Below, one piece after another: positions 1 to 13,400 of a stretch of 64,000 bases of DNA. The translations under genes were made by a program, and so were the position numbers. The stretch lies in the NCBI GenBank assembly GCA_014871385.1, contig CM026424.1:15218892-15282891 (forward strand). The letters are read 5' to 3'. Positions within the stretch are counted from its first letter, which is position 1. Each line of letters begins with the position of its first letter. The stretch is from Ceratodon purpureus (taxonomy: Eukaryota > Streptophyta > Bryopsida > Pseudoditrichales > Ditrichaceae). The notes under the pieces are model-generated. The model worked only from the letters and a program-made list of their open reading frames with translations. It did no database searches and was not told the DNA's origin.

Positions 1-527
1 ATTATAATGTTAGAAGAATACATCATACATTAAAAAATAAGAAATGTATATTATGAAATGTTATAAGAATACATCATTAATATTTTTTTAAGCTGTAGAG
101 TATTCTTCTTATTTCATATCTTCTTAATCATACATCTTTGATGCACACTATATTTAAAAACATTCAATGGATTTTTTCTTTTATATAGAGATTTGAAATT
201 TTACTAAAATTCTAATAGTCTCATAATAGGTATATCAATGGACAATAATTATTCTACAAAAGAAATATGATTTTCTCTTGTAAAATTTCAAAGAAAATAT
301 AAATAAGTATAATATCAATATGTGATTTTTAAAATTTATTCTTCAAACAAAAATGTACATTTTAAAATTGTATCAGAATGCAAAGTTGTAATTTAAAAAT
401 CATACATAATTATTTCAATATATCTTTTAGAAAACACCTAATATGTCGATTTTACATAAATTTAATTAGAACAACATAAAAACAAACATGTACCAAAGCT
501 ATTATTAGGTTTTAGGCCAATATTTTT
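1..527. other. AT-rich spacer, no gene seen
   Basis: Very AT-rich sequence with short A and T runs and no open reading frame of note. It lies just downstream of the Copia fragment, which reads on the minus strand, and may include more decayed element sequence. I recognise no terminal repeat in it. Confidence 0.6.
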
Positions 528-1244
528 TTAATCAATAATACTATTTTTTGTTTGATTTAAAATTTTCAAATTATCAACATTGATTGATTTTATAGATTGA
601 AAAATAGATCGATCACAAAAAATATTATTTAGAACAATTTTTTTTTTGATTTTATTATTTACATCTTCTTGTTCAATTACATTTGTATTTAGATCATCTT
701 GAATTTGTTTTAATCGTACTTTCCACATAGAAATAAATTTATCAGTCTCCATTGATGGTGAAATACTTAGTTTCGGTTCAAAATTTAAATCTGTCATTAT
801 TTTACGATTATGTTTTTTTTTATCTACCTTTATTAATAACTTAAATTTTTTATTTTTATACAACACTCCTTTCAAACAAGTACATCCCTTTTCATTAATA
901 ACTTCACATGAATTCTTTTTGTAAATAACTTTATAATTTTTACTAATTGCTTGAGTAATTGAAAACAAATTGTATTTTAATTGTGAAACATACAAGACAT
1001 TTTTAAGTGTTCCTTGAAATATTTTATTATTGACAATTTGTAAGGTCTCTATGTCACCAAATCCTGTAACATCAAAGGCAATATTATTCCCTACATATAC
1101 CTTCCATTTGCCAAATGGAGCTTCAGCAAAGTTTTTAAAATATTCTTTATTGTTTGTCATATGATTAGTAACACCTAAATTTGCAATCCAAATTTCAGAT
1201 TCCATTTGGGCCTTTTCAAGAATCAAATTCTTATTGCAATTCAT
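528..1244 (-). mobile_element. Ty1/Copia retrotransposon fragment, fossil
   Basis: A 238-residue open segment resembles the Ty1/Copia polyprotein where the aspartic protease meets the gag-pre-integrase region. Support comes from the W-I-A-x-L-G-x-T-N-H-M-T block and, further on, the L-x-x-V-L-Y-V-x-x-L-x-x-N-L-F-S-I block that is characteristic of Copia polyproteins. The zinc knuckle, integrase core, reverse transcriptase and RNase H are not found beside it, and no flanking long terminal repeats are recognisable. It is a partial, broken and probably old copy in AT-rich spacer. A host gene derived from such an element is possible but nothing here supports it. Confidence 0.65.
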
Positions 1245-1789
1245 ATTTATGATTATTTTTTATATCTAAAAGTTTATTGCTTATAAATTGTATCGTTAAA
1301 ATTTGAATTTAGTATGATGGTATGTTATTTGATCTTCTAATAAATTCATAAATGCAACAATTCAATCATGGAACAACCAAGTATAGAAATATTTTTTAAC
1401 ATGATATAAATAAAAGTAAAAATTGATTATTTGAAATATTCTACAAATTAAAAATTCTTTTAAAAAGTGGGAAATTTTTTTGGTTTTATGACAAACACAA
1501 AGCTTTTAAATTTCTTTCCTATTGGTGATAAAGAGAATCCAAGTTTGCAATGCATTGATTAGTTATTTTGAGTATAATTGTGATTCATAATTATTAGAAT
1601 TTGAGTGGTTATGTGGAGTTGAAAAGACACCAAAATAAAGATAAAAGAATATTAGTAAGTATGATATTTTTTTGAACCATCTATTTCCGTTGACGAGGAA
1701 CTTGGAGAGGGTTTTACCCCAATTTGTTTTAAGGAACGTCGTCATGTCATGTAAGGTCTTTTGGTATTACCGGTCTTATATGGTTATAA

Positions 1790-1838
<49 letters not shown>

Positions 1839-4761
1839 TTGAAGTTGGAGTTGGAAATTTGAATAGTTGTTTGAAAGATTATACAAATTGCTATTCAAAA
1901 AGTTATTGCAAAAGTTATCTCAAAAAATATTTAAAAATTAATTGACATATTTTAAAAACAAAAGCAAAATTCAACTTCATTCATTTTTTGTGTAAATTTT
2001 ATTTTATTTTATTTTTATATAAACACCTTTCATTTCTTACTTGTTTGTTTTGATTTTTTTGAATTTTTTTTCACAAAGTTGTCTTCAATCAATTTTCAAA
2101 TTTACACACTGCAAACTATCATTCAAAAAACGAGTAACTTTGCTTTCAAATTTATTTTAATTTTGTCGACAAGGTACTCGGAGATGGTTTTTGCCCAAGA
2201 AAATGTATAAAGGAAATTAAAAGGCGTAGGTGTCAGCGCGGTCGTGGTTGTGATTGTCGTCAACCTAGCCTTGTTTGTATCTTCATAAATATACATCTAA
2301 ATATATATTTCTTTATTTTATTCCTAAATGTGAGACTTCACACTTTTCTAGTAAGTGCCGCAATAGACACTTCATTGTGAAATATTTTAGTTTATATTCA
2401 AATTAAAAAATATAGAGTTTGTATCAAAGAACATGATAGATTATGTTTTTTGTTGACAATTGTGCGTAGCAATGTGTAGCCCTAGTTTGCATCCATAAAA
2501 GGCCAAAAAAGGCTCTATAAGCAAATTATATTGGAACATTAATAAATTTAAATTATATTAAAATTTTATTTTTAATTGAATTTTGCACAAGATGAATTCA
2601 ATTTCTTCTTTATAAGATAAATATTTATAAAAAAAAACTAAATTAAAATTATTTTGAACAAAAAATATTGAGTCTTCTATAATGTATTATACATTTTTTC
2701 ATTGAATATAGTAGTATTGAAATTATTTGTGTTTTTGAATGTTTCATCTATTATTCATGAATTTAAAAAAATCATGCTGAAAAACAAATCTTCTATAAAT
2801 ATTATATGAAGAAATGTATTTACATTCATAAATTTACATATCTTTAATATAGAATATTACATCCATCCATCTATTTCTCCATCCTTCCATTACGAGCTAT
2901 TCTTTAAAAATGTACTTAAAGATCCTTTATTGTCAATTTACCCTCACATATTTTTCCAACTATAGTTGTACTTCTTTCTTACATAATTTTACATATTCTA
3001 TTTTGCCCTCATGTAGTTCATATGATAATCATTATTTTTTCATAAGACTTTGCATATTACTTGAATTCCTCATACCAGCATTTTAGTTTTAACTTTGCTC
3101 AATAACCTCGTTCCATTCATCTGCATATCATCCAGTTTATGAATTCTATGTAGACAATATTTTTCCACAATATAAAGAAGATGCATAAGTGGTTGTTTAC
3201 AAAGTATTGTTATTGCATTCTAAATATCAAGCAAGAACCAATAGATCTAAAATAGGCCACTTAGCTAGCATGTTTTTTGGATTCGTTTCATTTGAAGATT
3301 CCAAAGATTACAAAATTGGGTCAGAATATTCATTTTTGACTTAATTTGAATAAATATGCATACATCTAGAAGAAAATAATATTAATGGTAAAATATAATT
3401 AAAAATAATATTTTTTTCAACATTAATATCATCTATTAAATTTAAAAACAAATCTAAAAATGATAAATTAATTTAAAAGTTAAAAATAAAGATTGAAAGG
3501 CCAATCCTTACCTCCGGTATCTAGACATTTGTTATATGGTTTGGAGGTGAGAGCCGAGACCTTAGCTTTAAGTTGGACCAGAGATTTTTTAGGTAGAGCT
3601 TGTTTATTTCTGGTCAAATTTATAACTGTCTCGTAAAGCCTATTAGTTCTACATTTTGGCGGTCAAGAAAGATTTACAGCCATGTTCCACGGCTTGTAGA
3701 GATATTTTGTACAATAATTGGTTAAGGCCAATGATGAAGGCTTGATGCAACAATCAAAGAGGTATTTTTTATCTTAAGATCAATATAAGTGTTGCAGTAA
3801 AAATCCATTTTTTTTTAAAACACTACAAAGAATGAAGGAATAGATGCTATGCAATACTTAAAAGAAGGAAGCCAAGAAAAAGGAGCAAAGGATGGAGCAA
3901 GGAGTGAAAGGAGAAATAGGGAAATGCCTTGAGCAAGGGATGCAACAACAAATGAAACAAGAGATGGAACAAGGGTAGGGGAATTTGTGTTTGGAAAGGA
4001 AAGACCTCTCATGGACGAGTTGTTCTACCACAATTGTATAAAACTTTTATTTTAGGTGCAATAACTAAAAATAAAAAATAAAAGACAACAAAAGAAAAAC
4101 ATGAAGCATTTATAGGAATGGAGAGCATATCAAAGCGAACTACTATTATACCAATTTTAGAGTATCAATAGAAATAAACACTGTAAAAATCTCTATTGAT
4201 ATAGTACTTATGAATTGTAAAATTATCAATGTAAAATTTATTAGTTTAAATGTGTAAATGCATGATTTTTATATCATAGGGTGATTATTGATATGTAGTT
4301 GTTTATTATCATTATATATAAATCATAGTTATTCTATTTGATGCAATCAATATGCAAAGTCAAAGTATGATAAATTGTATCAAATATCAAATATGATCAA
4401 TAAGACATGTGATATAAACGTATGTATTAACAAATAATGTGTGTTTTTACGTATTTAGAAGGAAGTGTGATTAGAATTTAATGATACTATAGTAATGAAT
4501 CATTTGACCTTTAAAGATACAAAAAGTGCATGATAAAAATACTGCAAAAATCAATAGTTGTTGATTATTTGGCATTTCAAATAATAATGATTTTTAAAAT
4601 TAAATTAATTAATCTTGATATGTTAAATAAAGGTTTGGTGGACAATGAGCAATTGGACCAAGTTATGCAAAGTGCAACATATTTTTCTTCTTTGAAGTAG
4701 AGGTGATAATCATGTCATCATTATCTTTGGTGCTTGAATTTGAATACAACTATGTGGTTAA
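1245..4761. other. AT-rich spacer with two related short motifs
   Basis: No gene is supported. It holds a long A tract near 1.8 kb and a roughly 35-bp motif present twice in diverged form (about 1691-1725 and 2167-2201). A low-complexity stretch at 3840-3978 reads as Glu/Gln/Lys-rich on the plus strand. Slightly higher-GC patches at 2.2 and 3.5-3.75 kb may be remnants of mobile elements, but I could not assign them. Confidence 0.5.
1799..1836. repeat. Poly(A) tract
   Basis: An uninterrupted run of 38 A. It could be a simple repeat or the tail of a retroposed sequence. No LINE or SINE body was recognised upstream. Confidence 0.9.
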
Positions 4762-5632
4762 TTAACCCCTAAAGTTCTAAGGGTACATTTCATCAAAACT
4801 GCCTCAAAAAAGCCCCTCTTCAAAACAAGGTGAATTTTGAAAACTTGGGGTCTATTTTAGTACATCTAACCGTAAGATCTTTTAGCTAACTTCTATGTCT
4901 ACATGTCCACCAAATCTTACACACTTATTCCTCACCAATTGCAAGATTGAAACATTCAAAGTTGAAAAACAAGTTTTTTTTCCCTGCACAAAAAGGGAAC
5001 ATCAGAGTTTTGAAGGCCCAAATAACCATTTTTTTAGATTATGGATTTTTGGGGGTTTTGATGCACGTCAAAGAAGACCGAGTTAGCTAATTGTACTAGA
5101 AAAAATCATATTCAAAAAAGTTGTGGAAGGTTGCCAAAAAAATCATTTTCCGCTAAGGGGTATACTGAAATTCACAAACAAAGGCCGTTTTTGGACAATA
5201 AAAATAGCATATGAAAAAAAATTGGATTGAAAATCCGAACGGTAGGAACATGCTCTACTGCCTTCTCTATACACAGAAATTTTTATTTTTGAAAAATATT
5301 AAAATTTCAATTTTTGGTGGAATTTCAAAGTTTCGTCTTTGGGCAGATTTTGGCAGATTTTGGCAATTTTGGGCAGTTTTGGGCAGAATTTGCTGCATTC
5401 ACAGTGGCTTAGAAAATTTCAGCAGCTGCCCAACGAGCAGCGTTTGACACTTAAACCTTCATAACTTTTGATCCCGATGTCGGAATTGAAAAATAAAAAT
5501 ACGCACACAAAGATCTCCGAACGGCCCACCTTCAATAAAAATTTCAGAAAATCCCGATGTAAATTGCATTCATAGGTACATGCCCAAATTCCAAAAAAGC
5601 CCAAATGTGGATGATTGTCCTTTAGGGGTTAA
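4762..5632. mobile_element. TTAA-flanked element with inverted ends (piggyBac-type MITE candidate)
   Basis: The interval begins with TTAACCCCTAAAG and ends with its exact reverse complement CTTTAGGGGTTAA. Taken as a TTAA target duplication plus 9-bp perfect inverted ends starting CCCC, the element body is 4766-5628, or 863 bp. Beyond the perfect ends only patchy similarity continues (a shared ACATTT and AAAAAAGCCC near each end). The inside is noncoding, less AT-rich than its surroundings, and holds a degenerate GGCAGATTTTG repeat. TTAA duplications with CCCY ends are a hallmark of piggyBac elements, which are rarely reported from land plants. A chance palindrome or another TTAA-targeting family remains possible. 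No transposase is encoded, so it would be non-autonomous. Confidence 0.5.
5341..5393. repeat. Degenerate GGCAGATTTTG tandem repeat
   Basis: About five imperfect copies of an 11-12-bp unit of the type GGCAGATTTTG lie head to tail inside the TTAA-flanked element. The array appears to be part of the element rather than a separate locus. Confidence 0.7.
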
Positions 5633-7487
5633 GATGTGTAGTTATTCCATCTTTCAAAATTTAAAGTGGTGTCCAATATTGCAATTATGTCACTGGTAAG
5701 AATTGACAATATTCACAACAAACTCTTATCCGAAGAATAGTTAAAATTATCTATTTTAGAAGTTTTGGTCAACGAAGCTTCATTAATAATACCAAAAACA
5801 AATAATGATTTACCACAACAATATCTAGAAGCTATATATTTAAAAACAAATATAGAGAAGATTTGAAGATATTTAAACAATCCATTGGCAAACTAAATCT
5901 ATATAATTTGAAAAGACCTTTGAATTGGATTTTGATAAAAATTCCATAATGAATTTTCTTCTAATTAAAGAATGGATGGATAAAATATTTTTTGATTATA
6001 CAAATTTTACTAGACCAGTATATAAATAAGTAAAAGATGGTATCTAATGTTGATTTTATTTTTATTTTTTTTGAATTTGAATATATTCAACATCTCATTA
6101 TATTATTTTGTACTTTTGAAGATTATGATTGATTGAGTTTAAAAAAGAATTCCAAACTTTAGAATTGAAAATTTGAAAATTTATTTTATTTTTAAATTTA
6201 TTTTGTTTTGTATAAATGATGGCAATTTTTTATTTATTTTTGTATTAATGGTTGTATGAAAAGTATTCTCATTCCTTACATACTAATGAAGTATTTTTAT
6301 GTTATTTTTTATTAATGGATCGAAGTGAGAGAATAAAATAATTTACATATAACATAGAATTCAAAAATATTGTTGCTCTTTGATTTTTAGTCTTATAAAA
6401 TGAACTTATAATATTATGATCAAGTGATACTACTACTTAGTTTTTCTATAATGCAAACCATTTATAGGATTACATATTTCAAATAAACAATATCAATTTG
6501 GAATTTTTTCATTATTTTTATTTTTTCTCCAAGGAAATTTATTTTAAAGATTTTTTTGTTCAATAAAAATTTAAGTAAAATCATAGTTAAGATAAATATA
6601 TAAAGTACAATTTTTGTTTTCTATAGAAAAATACTCATTTGCAATTTGAATAAACGAGGTGAATTTTATTCAAGATTAAAATTAGTAAAACATGCTCTTA
6701 CAAAAAATTGTAAGGCGCTCAATATTACAAGAATCTACATGCTACTTTCATGTAGTCATAGTTTATCTAGTTATAATTATCCGTTGGCGCTTTACAATGG
6801 ACCATCACACTATGCCTATAAAATACCAATTAACAATTACAATGCTTACAACAAAGTCTACACAATTCAATACCTTTAATTATACAATTGTCCTTTCAAA
6901 TTTGATTGATCACTATTAAGTATCTATAAGATGGATTTATATCTACTTTAAGATCAAAACTCCCAAAACTTTGTGAAGGGAAGACAAAAATGCTTAGGTT
7001 TAGGAGAAGTCAAATTTTGCTTGAAGCTCCATTGAAAACTTCAGTATTGTATGTATTGCCTTGTATCAGATTAAAGTCAGATCCAAAAATATGCATGTTT
7101 TTTCAACAACTCAAACATTTGATATTCAAGCGGATTTGAACAATCCAAGTAATAGCCGTTTTGAACACTTTGATGTATCATGTTCTCCAATTGAGAGGTT
7201 TCTTCTTTGACAATCAAATGCAAGACATTTGAAAGAAAAATGAAAGTCTCTAATGGACAAAGAAGATATTAGCAACACAAGTCAAGAAACGATGCCAACG
7301 ATAGCTCTAATGTCGTTTATTTATTATTTGTATGAAGATCTTTTTCTATTAGAGTATGAAGCACAACACACTCGAGAGCTGAGGTGTTGTTTATCAACTT
7401 CTCATTTTTCTTTACAGAACAATAACTTTTTTTGCCACTTTGGAGCATATAAGAATTGTGATAAATGTCACCAATGTTATACTTTTG
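5633..7487. other. AT-rich spacer downstream of the giant gene
   Basis: Extremely AT-rich as far as about 6.6 kb and somewhat less so towards 7.5 kb. The part nearest 7,487 presumably holds the 3' untranslated region and polyadenylation site of the minus-strand filamin-repeat gene. Short plus-strand open frames at 6.6-7.5 kb have no recognisable similarity and I leave them out. Confidence 0.5.
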
Positions 7488-10400
7488 TTAGCACCAATCC
7501 CACAATACAACAACCAAAAGCATGAACAATGCAAAACTTGAGGAATAATCAAATCGGCCTGCAAGTTGAGTGCAACCACTAAATGAAGGAACTCCTACTT
7601 TTTTTCCATAATTGATAAATGTATGGTCAAGTTGGTTGCTTCCAAAATAATTGGTTGTACTTTTGATATCATCTTTTTCTAACTTCACTACTAGCTTGAA
7701 CTTATTCTTTGGAGGTTTGAATTTCTCATAGAGCCCTCCCCAACCAACAGGACTATAGTTCTTATCCATCTTCATTTTTATAAGACAAATTCGTGAATAA
7801 GTTGTGACAAAGTCAAATGAAACTCCTGTGACCGTTGGCACAACATTGCTCAATATATCAAAATTTGCTGTACCATCCCTATCAAGTTGCACAACTTTGT
7901 ATGCATATCCCTTTCCTATCTTCTTAAGGTTTGTGAAAGAGGCTGTGATTGTGACCGTAAACAGATCAGATATTGTAAGACCAACAATATTGAAGTCACA
8001 TACTTGCAAGAGTTTGATCAACTTCTTATCACGATTCAAAGAGTCTTGACTATTAGATGAAAGAGGACTCCATCTATTGAAGCAAGCAGCAGTAATTCCA
8101 AATTCAGCACCAAAACCATTGTCAATGGTAACGGTGGCAAAGAAGCTTCCCATTTGTCCAGAAAGGTACATTGGCCCTCCCAATGGATTGTAAGGATTTT
8201 GAGGCAACTTAAAGCCTAAAGCTCCAACTGTGAACATGCTCTTGTCTACAACTGTAGGTGATTCAAATGCATTATTGTGGTAAATCATCTCAGCTAGCAG
8301 AATTGGTATCCATGAAGTTTGATCCATTAGAGCTTGAGCTTGAGTACCGGTTTTGAAGCACTTCATTTTAACTGCCTTTACAAACATATCTCCTGTATCT
8401 AAAAACGTCAAAATAGGTGTGGCAATAGTAGTTGGTACCTTGATACCATATTGGGCTACCTTATCTAATTTTTCCATATATGTATGGAGAGCCATTTTGA
8501 ACTCATCAAAGTTGAGGTTTCCTGGTCTTGAAATAATTCTTGAATACACACTTGCAGTTAATAATGCAATACTAGGTCCTGAACCTGATTGGATGGCACT
8601 ACCTTGACTAGCAATTGGATATTGTGGATTGTTGAAAGAAATAGTGTTCATCATGTCTTTGATGGCCTTTTTATTGCCTCCTGATCCACAACCACTTCCA
8701 AGCTTTGGAAAGGCTTGTGAAACATATGCATCCATTGACACAAGACTTTTAAAGTACATGCCCCTCTTGGCGAAGTCGTAGTAGTTGGATAAGAGAGATG
8801 GAGCTGAAAGCAATTGTATTTGACCTTTTTTCACTTGAATGGGCTCAAACTCAAAGAGCGTGCCATAAGGTCCGTCATTAGGCATGAACCTTACGGGTCC
8901 TGGATTGATAACATAAACTTGGAAGACCACCATACCAGGGCTTACAAATACGTCAGTCACTTTGTTGACATTTGAAATTGGACGGATAATGACTTCTTTT
9001 GTAACTTCACCTTTAACATTTAGTATCAAATACCGAAATTCATACTTCAAAGGACCAATCATGTCACCACCAGGTGTCCAACCGTATGCTCGCATTGTGT
9101 ATCGTGTTGAACCTGCAATATGTTGGTTTGCAGGAAATGAACTAAGCTCTACCGTTCCACCTGCGTAGTTGACAAAGATTTCAAGTCAAAAATAGATGTA
9201 AAGATTTCTAAATTTTTTTTAATTTTTTTTTAAATTTTAAATTTTTTAAATTTTTTTTGTGAAAATAACATGCAAAGGAGAAATTTTAGTAAAATTATCA
9301 CTAAAGAATTTGATCCGTATAATAAGGAAAAAAATTGACGAAGGAAATAATGGTTTTTACCAGACGGATCTGCTAATGTTTTGACAAAAACAGATGCAAC
9401 ACCACTAGTTCCTTGCAAGTTTGTAGCTATACAAGTGAAGTTGTAGACGGCCCCAGGCACAAGTGTCCCTGGCTTTACCTTCATGGTATATTCGTCTATC
9501 ATTTCCACCTATCTCACAAATTTTATAAATATGTAATTAGAATTGAAAACTTTGTGTAATTCAATTTTTATTTTTATTTAAAGATTTTAGTAAATAGTCA
9601 AAAATATCATTATTGTGCTTACCCCCATTTCCGCTTTCATTCTAGGGTCTGCGCCTGATTGCACAAACCATTTGTAGACTCCTAATCCCGCACTGCAAGT
9701 CACACGCAATAAGCGCGAGGTTGACATACCATAAGCTATTACTTCTGGTTGATTTGTTATTCTGGCAATTATACTCATGGCTGTTCTTAAAGTCGTGATT
9801 GTAGCATTTACAGATGCTGCACTACGTGATTTATCAGTGTATGGAGCACGAGCCACCTGTAGTAATGAACATGATGTAAGATATTTACAAAAAAAATGGA
9901 TTTTAAATAGTTTTTTAATTTTAATTTTTCTAAATTCATTGTTAAAAGCACATGATGATATGATAATGAAAAAATTAATATACCGTGAGAGTAAAAACAT
10001 AAGAGCTTCCATCTTGTAAATACTTTGATGGAATCATAAGTGTTCGTTTGATGCTTCCAGCAGTGTCAGGATATATTATAGCTTCGTACATGGTGTTTAA
10101 GTCTAATTGATCACAACTCCAATTGTACTCATATGGATGAAGTTCTTCAATATTGGCATCAACTGAATCATCTGGATCGTAAACACTAGCTTTGATGTAT
10201 AAGTTTTCAGAAACATTGGCTGTTCGGCTTCCGCCAACTATTACCACTGTCAATGGTGATTGTGTGGCACGAACTGCCACTGACGCTGTTGATGATAGTT
10301 GAGGAGAACCAGCTGGCCAACACTTCACTTGAAAGGCATAAACTACGTCAGGCTTAAGCAAATTGCCTGGAATGTTCAAACTTCGTGCAGTCCATCCAGT

Positions 10401-13400
10401 GGTATCTGGATTCAAAGTAATCAATCCTGTTTGTGACCACTCAAACATCAATGGAGCAGGAGGTGGTAATCTACCTAACCTTCTTTTATTTTTGGGTCCC
10501 AAGGCACAAACACCATCTGGTTGCAAGGTAAATCCATATGACAAACGGGCATGAGCCTCTAATTCTAATGTTTCCCAACGCATGATTTCAATCAATTTTT
10601 GATTATCACGAATAGATAATTGTGGAACTGATGTGCGCACCGTACGTATAGTAAGGGTTGCAGAATCAGACATTCCCATATAATTTGTAACGATGACTTC
10701 AAAAATATAAGTTTGATCTGGGTCTAGAATTCCTCCATTAATGTTTACTAGCATTTGTGAAGGAATAGAGTCGAGGTAGCTTGCAATGGCTGCTAATTTA
10801 TTTGGATCCCCTGTTCCACGGACATAGTAATTGTATTGCAATGCTCGTCCTGCAGCCCCACTAGAACCAGATGCATCTAAGGTAATGTTGTCACATACTC
10901 CAGTAATAATAGGTCCAATTAATTGTGCTACTGGAGGAGGGGTGAAACTTGTGATTCCTAAGGGCACCCATCCAAACATGGAAGGTGAAGTGTCATCTTG
11001 ATTATATATGTTTCCAAGTAGGGTGACATTGTCACCTATTCCAGAATCAGCAGGCATTATAGTAGCATTGTAACCCAATTGAATGACCATAGTTTGGGCG
11101 TCTATGAAGTTACAATTTGGTCCTTGTCCAATCTTGTCCATTACTGATTGGTCAAGGGTGCTGTTACATCGTTGCCAACCAAGGTGTGGTCCATGCATTC
11201 CACCAAAGGTTGCATATCCAGCATCAGTTGGTGTATCAAATGCTACTGCTATTGATCCCAAGTTTCGTGATAAGGTAGCACTTAGAGCAATGGGCCGAGT
11301 TCCAGGTAAGACTTCGACATTTTCATAGGTGATCAAATTTTCAGGATCCCAAAATATAGAAATATTCAAAAATCCTGGAGTCATTGGCATAAACATTACC
11401 TTAGCTGTGTATAGTGGATTGTCGGGATCACAAGTGAATAAATCGTCTCCTGTCATCAAAGTAGCTGAATTGCAAGGTGAAACTATTGATGTTGCATATG
11501 CAGGTGCATCATATTGGGAGATGATTATTTGGGGCAACATATAGTTTGGATTACTATAGCTATCCAATGCAATAATTTGAAAGCTTGCAGGACTACCTGC
11601 TTTATACACCTCTATAGGAATGGATGTGTTGGTTAGGTTTAGATTTACATGTCCTGGTAATACTATAACTGTAGCCAAAGTGACCCCAGGCCCAGCACTC
11701 CTTGCTGAACCATCTCCAACAATTATGTCAAAATGGCCTGCTTTGCAAGGTATTATCATTGCTTTAAATTGACCCATAGTATCATTGGAGGCTGTCACGA
11801 TTGCGGTGTAGTTGGCTCCAAATGCAAGGCTTTTCAATACAACATATATGTTTTGAGCATCTGTAATTGGATTTTGAAACTTGTCAACTGCCATTATGTC
11901 AAATGAACTCTCTTGTCCTACCACAAGTGGATCTGCCAATGAAGTCAATAGTTCAAGAGTTGTAAGATCTAATCCAGCATCAACAACTGTGAGGGGCAAA
12001 ACGGTGGCTGGCAAGCCATTCAAATAAATTGTAATATTATACAATCCAACTAGATTCACAGTTTGTATTAGATCATATGTCAAGTCGCCATTGTTGAGCC
12101 CTATTGCAGGATTGTCCATGATATCACCAGAGGGATAGCTATTTAATGTGGCTGTAAAAACATCAAGCAACATACTATTGTATACTTGAGGGTTGTTGTA
12201 TTCATCAAAGGCTTGAACTTTATTCTTCACCTTTTGGCCTGCTACTACTTGACAAGGTGCAATCCCCAAATTCAAAGAACTCTGAACAATTGCTGTATTT
12301 GCTGGATATGATGGCCCCGGCATCCACAAAATGGTAAATCCGCTATTTTTTACATCTGTAGGTGGCCCATGGATGTTGGCTTGGACTGCCACAAACATTG
12401 TTATTGTAGATGTTTGATAGGGAATAGAAAATTGAAAGTTCCATTCATTTGGATCACTTTGGATTGTTTGTATAGCCATACCAGTGACCATCACTGTGAA
12501 CACGGGAATAGTATCATTGAAATTTGGATTTGTGATTATAAATCCATTGCTATCGCGAGGTTGAATTGTAAACAAAAGACTTGTGTTAGGGTCGCCGACT
12601 GTATAGACTAACGGCACCGAAGTACTAATCTGGACACTATCAGGCCCTAAGATGGTTGTTTGCGTGATGTCTATAGATCCAGCAAAGTCTTTTACTTGTA
12701 GATTCATTGGGTTTTCGATGCGTGTTCCACCATACGTGAGTGCTATTGTAAGTTTTGCTGATGGTTGAATTGCCATGTAAGAAAACAACATGATACTGTT
12801 GCCTACATAAACAAAAGAGGCACCGCTAGGTACAAGAGAAGCTGGTGAAATTCTAACATCAAAGTTGTCTAACGGACTTGCTTGAATCACAGCACCTTTT
12901 GCATCTCGGATGCGTATGTAAAAAAATGTTGTTTCACCTGAAAAAGAATATTATTATTTTCTTTAGTTTTTCAAATATACATTTTTTTAATTTTACCCTT
13001 GTATATTGTGGAAATATTGAATTCTAAACATAAAATGAAAAAATTCAAGGAGCCTCACCTACCCTTCCAAATTCATAGGAAACTATATCACATTGCAAAC
13101 TTGGCAAAATCATTGTATCATCTATTTAAAATCTACTATAAAATTCAAATTTGATATGATAGTTTTTCAAGATACAAAGATTCATTTTGGATACGATTTG
13201 AATTCAATTGGCTATCTTTAATTGATTTTAGCAAATGAAGTAAAACAAAAATAAAAATACTTGAAGCATCAACTTAAATTTTCTAGTTTTCAGATGGTTA
13301 TGGAATATGTTGCAAAACCTAAAGTTTCTATTGATTTCTATCCTTTATTCCCCTAATTCTCTACTCAATAGCATTATGCAAAAATAAAATACAAATTAAA

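Noticed and set aside
1799-1836. Poly(A) tract as the 3' tail of a LINE or SINE
   Set aside because: No element body, internal promoter boxes or target duplication was recognised next to it.
3815-4012. Minus-strand hydrophobic open frame
   Set aside because: It is the complement of a low-complexity Glu/Gln/Lys-rich stretch; the hydrophobicity is a by-product of that composition.
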